Shown here piece by piece: positions 31,582 through 38,629 of a DNA stretch of 38,629 nt. Numbering within the stretch: position 1 is the stretch's first letter; each line of letters begins with the position of its first letter. A program made the translations under genes and the position numbers. The DNA comes from an uncultured Prevotellaceae bacterium (GTDB lineage: Bacteria > Bacteroidota > Bacteroidia > Bacteroidales > Bacteroidaceae): the NCBI GenBank assembly GCA_900315745.1, contig ONAG01000034.1, positions 1 to 38,629 on the forward strand. Reading direction: 5' to 3'. The notes under the pieces were generated by a model. That model was not told the origin of the DNA, made no database searches, and worked only from the letters and a program-made list of their open reading frames with translations.

Positions 31582-34332
31582 ATGACTACACCACGCACTT
31601 TCATAATAATTAAAGGTCAGCCTAAAGCTCTCCAAATAGATAGGATATCTATTGAGCAAGGCGTATATGCCATCAAATTCAAGAACAGTCAGAAAATTTA
31701 CCATTATCGAAAAAGCGATGTGGTATGGCTGAAAGAAGCTGCTTGGCACGACAATCAAAATGTAAAAGTGTATATTGATGGACGTGAACAGTATCATGTG
31801 GCAGATGTACGCTCGTTCCAACAAGGAGAATATACCCATTGGCGAATCACGTTTGACAACGGTTATGTAAGAGACTTTTTGCATGGAAGTATTCAGGTGG
31901 TGGAGTCGTGTCTTAGCGATGCTATTGCCCAAAACACATTTGAATACCTCAAACGTATAGCTCAGGTTAATGAATTGGGAAAAGACGAGGAACATGGTGG
32001 AATTCTACCTGCCCTTTATGAAAAGATAAATTTCATAGACAAAGAGATGGCCATAGCGCCTTATCTTGACTCTTCCAAGTATAAGGTTCGGCGGATGAAG
32101 TCACGTGACCTTATTTTCCCATTTGGATGCAATGCCAGTCAAAAAAGAGCTGTCAAAGCTGCTTTTGAAAATCAAATCAGTGTCATTCAAGGGCCTCCAG
32201 GAACGGGAAAAACCCAGACCATCCTTAATATAATTGCCAATATACTTATAAAAGGAAAAACTGTGATGGTGGTGTCTAACAATAACTCCGCCACTTCCAA
32301 TGTTTTAGATAAATTACAAAAATATGAACTTGGCTTCATTGTTGCACCTTTGGGAAGGAGAGAGAACAAAATAGCCTTCATTCATAACCAGCCAGAAATT
32401 CCAAAGATTCTTTTTTCATGGCAAATATCCACAAAAGAGAAATCGCAAATAAAGGATGACATATCATCAACAATAGCAAAACTTAAAGAAATCTATGTAC
32501 TTCAGGAGGAACTTGCGGTTGTCAAACAAGAACTAAAAGCTGTCGAACTGGAATGGAAGCATTTTAGACTCGACCATTCTTTGGATGAAAATACCTATGC
32601 ACCCACACGTCGATCCAAGGCCAAACGTCTGATGAAATTATGGCTGCAATACCAAACGTATGCTGAGGATACAATAATGGATTCAAAAGGGTTTTGGGGA
32701 CAGTTGAAAGACCGTGTGAAATGGACATGGATGAATTTCACTCGTAAATACATACTGGGGATAAAGTCACCACTTGATCCATCGAACATTGAACCAACCA
32801 TTGTTGAAATCCAAGCCTTGTATTATCTTGTGCGCAAGACGGAGTTAAGCAAAAGAATAGAAGAGATTGAATCAGAGTTGGAATCAGTTGACGCCAAGTC
32901 GTTGACCAACGACCTTACATCCATGTCCCTCTCATTGTTGAAAGATAATCTGTTCAACAAATACCACAAAGAGCAGAGATATATCTATAATGATGTGAAG
33001 GAATTATGCTTGTATTCAGAAGATGTCTGCAAGCAATATCCAGTCATTCTTAGTACAACATTTTCAGCCCGGACTGCGATACCCAATTGCACCTATGACT
33101 ATATCATAATGGACGAAGCATCGCAGGTGTCGATTGATACAGGAGCTTTAGCATTAACGTGTGCAAAGAACGCGGTGATTGTGGGTGACACCATGCAATT
33201 GCCCAATGTAGTCACAGAGGAGGATAGAATCAAGCTTAACGGCATCTTCGAAGAGTATAAAGTGAAACAAGGCTTTAATTGTGCCGATTACAGTTTTTTA
33301 CATTCTGTATGTGCCATTCTCCCAAAGGTAGAACAAACTCTCCTCCGTGAGCATTATCGATGCCATCCGACTATCATCAATTTCTGCAATCAGCGTTTTT
33401 ATGGCGGCAATCTTCTCGTTATGACTGAAGACCATGATGAAAAAGATGTTATGATGGCATTAAAAACAGTACCCGGACATCATTCGCGTGGTCATTATAA
33501 CCAGAGGGAAATAGATGTTGTAAAAAATGAGATCTTGCCAAAGCTTGGTCAAGCAGAAGATGTTGGTATCATAACGCCATATAATGACCAAGTAAATGAG
33601 TTCAATCGACAAATCCCGTCTTTTTCGGCCGCAACGATACATAAGTATCAAGGAAGAGAAAAAGATACGATAATTATGAGCGTGGTGGATGATATCATTA
33701 CAGAATTTAGTGACGACTCTAACCTTATAAATGTCGCCATATCAAGAGCGAAAAAACACTTTTATTTGGTACTGACAGGTAACGAACAAGAACGAAAAGG
33801 AAATATCAGTGACTTGATTGATTATATCGAGTATAATAATCTGACTGTTGCTGAAAGTAAAATTTGCTCAATTTTCGATTATCTCTACAGTCAATATACA
33901 AATGAACGAATTGCTTTCCTTGCCGGTCACAAGAACATATCTGAATATGACTCGGAAAATCTCACTTACTCACTACTTGAAGACGTACTATCTGATTATA
34001 CTGAGTTTAGTCATTTGGGCATATTATGTCATACACCTTTGCGAAACGTCATACGTGACAAGTCGTTATTGAATGAAGAAGAGAAGAAATACATTTCGCA
34101 TTTCAGTACACATCTTGACTTCCTAATTATAAACCATGTCACAAAGAAACCTGTTCTTGCTTTAGAAACAGATGGATACTCATATCACAAAGAAGCGACT
34201 GTACAGCATCAGCGTGATTTGAAGAAAGACCATATTCTTGAACTATACGGATTGCCATTAATACGATTGAAAACTAATGAAAGCGGAGAGAAGGAAAAGG
34301 TAATCATAGCTTTACGAAGTATTGTCTATTGA
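31582..34332 (+). CDS. Superfamily 1 helicase fused to a C-terminal PD-(D/E)xK-like nuclease
   Basis: The protein has 916 residues. After an N-terminal beta-rich part (1-150), SF1 UPF1/DNA2-type motifs follow: Walker A GPPGTGKT (204-211), Walker B MDEAS (510-514), motif III VIVGDTMQLPN, motif IV LREHYRCHP, motif V TIHKYQGREKDT and motif VI NVAISRAKKHF. A helical insert spans about 290-460. The last 75 residues read LDFLIINHV, then ALETDGYSYH, with Asp846, Glu862 and Asp864, the PD-(D/E)xK nuclease core of DUF559- or DUF2726-like domains. This architecture is common in bacterial defence loci. It stands alone in an AT-rich island next to broken genes. A role in cutting foreign DNA is inferred. 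No partner methylase is visible. Confidence 0.88.
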   Translation: MTTPRTFIIIKGQPKALQIDRISIEQGVYAIKFKNSQKIYHYRKSDVVWLKEAAWHDNQNVKVYIDGREQYHVADVRSFQQGEYTHWRITFDNGYVRDFLHGSIQVVESCLSDAIAQNTFEYLKRIAQVNELGKDEEHGGILPALYEKINFIDKEMAIAPYLDSSKYKVRRMKSRDLIFPFGCNASQKRAVKAAFENQISVIQGPPGTGKTQTILNIIANILIKGKTVMVVSNNNSATSNVLDKLQKYELGFIVAPLGRRENKIAFIHNQPEIPKILFSWQISTKEKSQIKDDISSTIAKLKEIYVLQEELAVVKQELKAVELEWKHFRLDHSLDENTYAPTRRSKAKRLMKLWLQYQTYAEDTIMDSKGFWGQLKDRVKWTWMNFTRKYILGIKSPLDPSNIEPTIVEIQALYYLVRKTELSKRIEEIESELESVDAKSLTNDLTSMSLSLLKDNLFNKYHKEQRYIYNDVKELCLYSEDVCKQYPVILSTTFSARTAIPNCTYDYIIMDEASQVSIDTGALALTCAKNAVIVGDTMQLPNVVTEEDRIKLNGIFEEYKVKQGFNCADYSFLHSVCAILPKVEQTLLREHYRCHPTIINFCNQRFYGGNLLVMTEDHDEKDVMMALKTVPGHHSRGHYNQREIDVVKNEILPKLGQAEDVGIITPYNDQVNEFNRQIPSFSAATIHKYQGREKDTIIMSVVDDIITEFSDDSNLINVAISRAKKHFYLVLTGNEQERKGNISDLIDYIEYNNLTVAESKICSIFDYLYSQYTNERIAFLAGHKNISEYDSENLTYSLLEDVLSDYTEFSHLGILCHTPLRNVIRDKSLLNEEEKKYISHFSTHLDFLIINHVTKKPVLALETDGYSYHKEATVQHQRDLKKDHILELYGLPLIRLKTNESGEKEKVIIALRSIVY

Positions 34333-34364
34333 TAGGAAAAAGAATGCATGTTGTTTATCTGTAT

Positions 34365-34616
34365 TTATCTCTTCATCGACCTGTCTTCATCCTCATATCC
34401 CCGGCTGCCTACTTCCCATTCCCGGTTGCTTTCATTTGAACCACCGCGCTGATTGATAACCATGTTTATAGCGCGACCGATACCATGACCAAAGATTTGT
34501 CGTCTCTGGTCTTGATGTTTTTGCACTTGTTTGGGCTGTAGCCATCTTACATCGAGACCATGGTCATTAATGTTGATAATGGAACGGTAGGATAAGTTAA
34601 AAAAAGAATTGGTGTA
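34365..34616 (-). pseudogene. Fragment of an unidentified gene
   Basis: An 83-codon open stretch on the minus strand runs from 34616 to a TAA at 34365-34367 without a start codon in good context. It reads like a coding C-terminus (IINDHG-type start, then HGLDVRWLQPKQVQKHQ, GIGRAINMVINQRGG, then an acidic end). The upstream codons hold stops. The Gln/Arg-rich segment resembles the tail of mobile-element proteins such as relaxases, but I cannot name a family. The rest of 34333-34750 shows no gene. Confidence 0.4.
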
Positions 34617-34754
34617 TTACACAGGGAAAGATGTCAGGTCGGTTGCTCATCTCTAACAGTTATGCCGGCCCCTGAACCACCTTGTGCTCATTGCATTCCA
34701 CAGCATGGAACTCCCCCGCGAGTAAGAGATTAAAACTTTTTTCTATGCTATATT

Positions 34755-34784
34755 TTGTATATAAAGAAAAAAGCACTATTTTTG
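34755..34784 (+). promoter_or_regulatory. Promoter of the BspA-like gene
   Basis: TTG at 34755-34757 preceded by T, a 19-base spacer and TATTTTTG at 34777-34784 match the consensus exactly. The transcript should begin near 34791. The TTG that would open the longest frame is the -33 box itself, so translation starts at the ATG at 34827. Confidence 0.7.
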
Positions 34785-34826
34785 CAAAATAGTGAAATAT
34801 GTCAAAAGGAAACTAATTATCAGACG

Positions 34827-35612
34827 ATGAAAAGAATATTGATATTATTGGGAGTTGTCCTCATGACGACTGCGGCTTCCGCTCAGAAACTGAAATTGAA
34901 TGTTGCGACAGCAGGCACACTATCAACATTGGTTACCAATAACCCTGACGTGGAAAAGCTAATCCTTTCTGGCACGCTGAACGACAATGACCTTCGATGC
35001 ATCCGTTCGCTGAAAAATGTACGTGAAATAAATTTGACCAAGGTGAAAAACCTCCAACTCGGTGATTCCGCATTTTTTGGAATGAAATCCTTGGAGTATG
35101 CAAGATTGCCCAAAAAACTCAATAAACTCGGGCGTTCTGCTTTCGAGGGATGTGTGAACCTTGCTCATTTGGATTTCCCAGGACATCTGGAAAACATACC
35201 AGAGAACATGCTGAAAGACTGCAAGTCGCTCGACAAGATATACCTCAGCAACAGCTATGTGAAGAACATAGGAAAAGGCGCGTTCATGAATTCTGGATTG
35301 CGCATTGTCGCAATGCCTGAATTGTTGCGCAACATAGAGATGACCGCCTTTGCCAATTGTGAAAAACTTGAGATGATAAGACTTCCCAAGTGGGTGTCTG
35401 AAATAGGCGCTTTGGCTTTCGCCAACTGCAAGATGCTCCGCAGCGTTAAAGTGGAAAACGATACACCTCCCACTTGTGCGGACGATGCCTTCCAAGGATT
35501 GGATAAGTGCACGCTCATAGTGAAACACCCGGAGCAGTATCGCGACAGAAGTCCATGGAACAAGATCAACCTGTCTTACAAAAACTATAACGGAGAGGAA
35601 TTCCATAAGTAA
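34827..35612 (+). CDS. BspA-like exported leucine-rich-repeat protein
   Basis: The ATG at 34827 gives 261 residues with a signal peptide (MKRILILLGVVLMTTAASAQ, cleaved after ASA or AQ). Residues about 70-215 carry about six LRR_5 units of the BspA kind, with the signature LPKKLNKLGRSAFEGCVNL, IGKGAFMNSGLRIVAMP, IEMTAFANCEKLEMIRLP and IGALAFANCKML. BspA-like repeats bind host proteins or other bacteria in oral and gut Bacteroidales. The end (YRDRSPWNKINLSY) is the usual cap after the repeats. There is no C-terminal sorting domain. It has its own promoter and no operon partner. Confidence 0.85.
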   Translation: MKRILILLGVVLMTTAASAQKLKLNVATAGTLSTLVTNNPDVEKLILSGTLNDNDLRCIRSLKNVREINLTKVKNLQLGDSAFFGMKSLEYARLPKKLNKLGRSAFEGCVNLAHLDFPGHLENIPENMLKDCKSLDKIYLSNSYVKNIGKGAFMNSGLRIVAMPELLRNIEMTAFANCEKLEMIRLPKWVSEIGALAFANCKMLRSVKVENDTPPTCADDAFQGLDKCTLIVKHPEQYRDRSPWNKINLSYKNYNGEEFHK

Positions 35613-35759
35613 TTTGGTGAAATCGGGTGCTTTGCACCAACTTATACATGAAGGGAAAGATAATCTTGAACACCTGACATTCAAGACAAAGCAAGACCAT
35701 AGAGGCGATATGTAGTAGTGTTGTCTCTATTGTTTTGTTAATAATATTACTCTTCTTCA

Positions 35760-38629
35760 ATGAAGACAATGCAAATACAAGAACTACAAAAGACATACGG
35801 CAAGTCGTCACAATGTGGAGCCTTGATTAAATGTTTGGAAAAGGCAAACACCCCATTGTTCCTGCAAGGGTTGAATGCGTCGGCAGCCCCTCTTTTTTTC
35901 TCTGGTCTGGCAACAAGACAGCCGGCAACCATCCTTTTCATCCTGCAAGACAATGATGAGGCAGGATATTTCTACCATGACCTGACACAGGTGATGGGGC
36001 AGGACGACGTGTTTTTCTATCCATCGTCATACCGTCGTGCGGTGAAATACGCGCAGCGTGATGCCGCCAACGAAATCCTTCGCACCGAGGTGCTCACCCG
36101 TCTCTCGGCAGTGGGGGAGGGCGCAAAAAAGGTTGGCAGACCCACGTATGTGGTCACCTGCCCTGAGGCATTGAGCGAACTGGTGGTGTCGAAACGCAAA
36201 CTCGACGAGAGGACAATATCCCTGAAAATAGGACAGACGGTGGATGTAGATAGTGTTTGCGCCACACTGAGGCAGTTTGGCTTCCAGATGCACGACTATG
36301 TGTATGAGCCAGGACAGTTCGCCATGCGCGGCAGCATTCTCGACATCTATTCCTACAGCAGTGAATACCCCTTCCGCATCGACTTCTTCGGCGACGAGGT
36401 GGACACCATCCGCACCTTCGACATACAGACCCAGCTCTCCCGTGACAAGCGTGAACAGGTGGAGGTGGTGCCTCAACTCACCCTTGTGGAAGACAAGATG
36501 CCGTTCACGGCATTTCTGCCATCCGACACCGTCATCGCCGTGCGCGATCTTGCATACGTCTATGACGTCATAGGTAGAACCTACGACGAGGGATTTTCCT
36601 CGCAGGCTGTCACCGAGCGCATGGAAGACGCCACGGAGGTGGAGAAAGCCGAAATCCTGAAAGAGCTGAACAGGGAGTGCCAGTTGGTGAAAGCCACGCA
36701 GTTCATCGAGGGCATCGATGGCTTCCGTCGCATCGATTTCGGACCGAAGCCCACAGGCACTCCTTCAGCCACCATCAAATTCGACATCTCGCCGCAACCC
36801 ATTTTTCACAAGAACTTCACCCTGCTGAGGGATACCTTCGCCGATTACCTGCGGCGTGGGTATCGCGTCTATGTCCTGTCAGACAGCGCAAAGCAGGTGC
36901 AACGCCTCAAGGACATCCTGATAGGAGAGGAAGAAGAGGATGCGAAGGACGCCATCACCTTCACCGGTGTGGATAAGACCATTCATGCAGGCTTCGCCGA
37001 CAATCTGGAGCGCATCTGCCTTTTCACCGACCATCAGGTGTTCGACCGCTACCACAAGTACAGTCTGCGCTCCGACACGGCACGAGCCGGAAAGATGGCT
37101 CTTACGATGAAGGAATTGCAGGAGATGGAGCCGGGCGACTTCATCGTGCATGTGGATTTCGGAATAGGGAAGTTTGCCGGACTTGTGCGTGTGGCGACAG
37201 GCGGCAGCTACCAGGAGATGATACGCATCATGTATCAGCGGGGCGACACCGTGGATGTGTCAATACACTCGCTCTACAAAATCTCAAAATACCGCAGGGC
37301 GGACACCGGCGAGCCTCCACGTATGAGCACCCTTGGCACAGGTGCGTGGGAGCGCATGAAGGAGAAGGCGAAGAAGCGGATAAAGGACATAGCCCGAGAC
37401 CTCATCAAACTGTATGCACGCAGGAGGCACGAAAAAGGGTTCGCCTTCAGTCCAGACAACTACATGCAACACGAACTGGAAGGAAGCTTCATCTACGAGG
37501 ACACCCCCGACCAGTTGAAAGCCACCAACGAGGTGAAGGCGGACATGGAGAGCGTGAGGCCGATGGACCGACTGGTGTGCGGTGATGTGGGCTTCGGTAA
37601 GACCGAGGTGGCGGTGAGGGCGGCTTTCAAGGCGGCATGCGATGGCAAGCAGGTGGCGGTGCTCGTGCCTACCACCGTGTTGGCGTTCCAACACTACAAG
37701 ACTTTTACGGAAAGGCTTGACGGGTTCCCCGTCACAGTGGAATACCTGTCAAGGGCACGATCGACAAAACAAGTGAAGGAGATATGCGCCAAACTGAAAG
37801 AGGGTAGGGTGGATATCCTCGTTGGAACACACAAGATATTGGGAAAAGGCGTGGAATGGAAAGACCTCGGACTGCTGATAATCGACGAGGAACAGAAGTT
37901 CGGAGTAGGGACAAAGGAGAAACTCAGGCAGATGAAGACTAATGTGGACACCCTGACCATGTCAGCCACCCCCATACCCCGCACCTTGCAGTTCTCGCTC
38001 ATGGGAGCAAGAGACATGAGCATAATACGCACGCCACCGCCAAACAGGCACCCTGTATATACAGAACTGACGACATTCAGTCCGGAACTCATTGCCGATG
38101 CCGTGAATTTCGAGATGAGCCGCAACGGACAGGTGTATTTTGTAAGCAGCAGGGTGTCGAGCCTGACGGACATAGCGACAGTGATAAACAAACGTGTGCC
38201 GGATGCGAGGATTGCCATCGGGCATGGACAGATGAAACCCGAGGAACTGGAAAAGATAGTGTTGGGATTCATCAACTACGACTACGACGTGCTCGTTTCC
38301 ACCACCATTGTGGAGAACGGCATCGACATACCCAATGCCAACACCATCTTCATCAACGACGCTCATAGGTTCGGACTCTCCGACATCCACCAGATGAGAG
38401 GACGTGTGGGGCGCTCAAACCGGAAGGCGTTCTGCTATCTCCTCGCGCCGCCCAAGTCGCTGCTACCGGCAGATGCGCGCCGCAGGCTGGAGGCTGTTGA
38501 GAACTTCTCGGAACTCGGCAGCGGGTTCAACCTCGCCATGCAAGACCTCGACATCAGGGGCGCAGGCAACCTGCTCGGGGCGGAACAGAGCGGGTTCATG
38601 GAGGACTTGGGATATGAGACTTACCAGAA
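35760..38629 (+). CDS. mfd: Transcription-repair coupling factor, 5' part (runs off the edge)
   Basis: The first 956 residues of Mfd are present. The ATG at 35760 opens the frame; an alternative is the ATG at 35769. The N-terminal UvrB-like part covers about 1-330 ([18 protein letters not shown]). The CarD-type RNA polymerase-interaction domain is at about 455-515 ([15 protein letters not shown]). The RecG-like motor has [11 protein letters not shown] (608-618), DEEQKFG (709-715), SATPIPRTL and, in the second lobe, ENGIDIPN and [12 protein letters not shown]. It removes RNA polymerase stalled at DNA damage and recruits UvrA. The C-terminal part, including the TRCF domain, lies beyond the window. 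No good promoter box is seen in the gap 35613-35759. Confidence 0.97.
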   Translation, partial: MKTMQIQELQKTYGKSSQCGALIKCLEKANTPLFLQGLNASAAPLFFSGLATRQPATILFILQDNDEAGYFYHDLTQVMGQDDVFFYPSSYRRAVKYAQRDAANEILRTEVLTRLSAVGEGAKKVGRPTYVVTCPEALSELVVSKRKLDERTISLKIGQTVDVDSVCATLRQFGFQMHDYVYEPGQFAMRGSILDIYSYSSEYPFRIDFFGDEVDTIRTFDIQTQLSRDKREQVEVVPQLTLVEDKMPFTAFLPSDTVIAVRDLAYVYDVIGRTYDEGFSSQAVTERMEDATEVEKAEILKELNRECQLVKATQFIEGIDGFRRIDFGPKPTGTPSATIKFDISPQPIFHKNFTLLRDTFADYLRRGYRVYVLSDSAKQVQRLKDILIGEEEEDAKDAITFTGVDKTIHAGFADNLERICLFTDHQVFDRYHKYSLRSDTARAGKMALTMKELQEMEPGDFIVHVDFGIGKFAGLVRVATGGSYQEMIRIMYQRGDTVDVSIHSLYKISKYRRADTGEPPRMSTLGTGAWERMKEKAKKRIKDIARDLIKLYARRRHEKGFAFSPDNYMQHELEGSFIYEDTPDQLKATNEVKADMESVRPMDRLVCGDVGFGKTEVAVRAAFKAACDGKQVAVLVPTTVLAFQHYKTFTERLDGFPVTVEYLSRARSTKQVKEICAKLKEGRVDILVGTHKILGKGVEWKDLGLLIIDEEQKFGVGTKEKLRQMKTNVDTLTMSATPIPRTLQFSLMGARDMSIIRTPPPNRHPVYTELTTFSPELIADAVNFEMSRNGQVYFVSSRVSSLTDIATVINKRVPDARIAIGHGQMKPEELEKIVLGFINYDYDVLVSTTIVENGIDIPNANTIFINDAHRFGLSDIHQMRGRVGRSNRKAFCYLLAPPKSLLPADARRRLEAVENFSELGSGFNLAMQDLDIRGAGNLLGAEQSGFMEDLGYETYQ

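Noticed and set aside
34755-34826. TTG-started N-terminal extension of the BspA-like protein
   Set aside because: The TTG is the -33 promoter element and precedes the predicted transcript start. The ATG at 34827 gives a standard signal peptide.
35627-35639. Small hairpin GGTGC-TTT-GCACC after the BspA-like gene
   Set aside because: Only five base pairs and no T-run, so too weak to call a terminator.

Overview
The window looks like a chromosome segment of a Bacteroidales bacterium, most likely Prevotella or a close relative. The reasons are the recurring Bacteroidetes promoter pattern (TTG or TTTG, 19-20 bases, then TAnnTTTG), the near absence of Shine-Dalgarno sites, and the gene families: a DUF4861 protein, a DUF4424/YARHG protein, a BspA-like leucine-rich-repeat protein, DUF4369/TlpA and BT0820-type HAD. 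The genus is an inference.

Region 1 (1 to about 14,600) is part of a prophage. A plus-strand cassette holds a probable major capsid protein, a small unknown, a probable head-tail adaptor, a 1248-residue beta-helical tail spike, two diverged paralogous virion-like proteins and a 73-residue membrane protein. A convergent minus-strand cassette holds two tiny coupled genes, an 894-residue probable tail/stabilisation protein and a 644-residue single-pass membrane protein of unknown function. A strong hairpin separates the two cassettes. A Cro/cI-type repressor with an S24 domain lies at the right end and diverges from the minus-strand cassette. No terminase, portal, integrase, tape measure, tail tube or lysis gene is visible. 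With no tape measure or tail tube, a short-tailed, possibly crAss-like, particle is plausible, and the missing core genes may lie left of the window.

Region 2 (14,600-28,770) is ordinary chromosome. A HAD phosphatase with its own promoter follows, then a four-gene minus-strand operon: preA-like flavoenzyme, membrane coiled-coil protein, TlpA-like thioredoxin and DUF4424/YARHG protein. Diverging from it, beyond a small degenerate repeat array, is a plus-strand run of dipeptidyl peptidase IV, a DUF4861 protein, iorA, iorB and an aminotransferase. It ends at a clear terminator hairpin. The last three genes overlap by ATGA junctions and would link aromatic amino acids, arylpyruvates and arylacetyl-CoA, with the exopeptidase plausibly supplying amino acids. 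A patatin-like lipase and a small lipoprotein follow on the minus strand.

Region 3 (28,770-34,750) is an AT-rich accessory island with decayed genes: an HTH gene with an in-frame stop, a Tyr/Glu/Asp/Gly-rich gene with several stops, and a minus-strand fragment. It also carries two exported proteins of unknown function and an intact 916-residue superfamily 1 helicase with a C-terminal PD-(D/E)xK-like nuclease domain, a possible defence gene.

Region 4 (34,750 to the end) returns to core chromosome with a BspA-like exported protein and the 5' part of mfd, which runs off the right edge.
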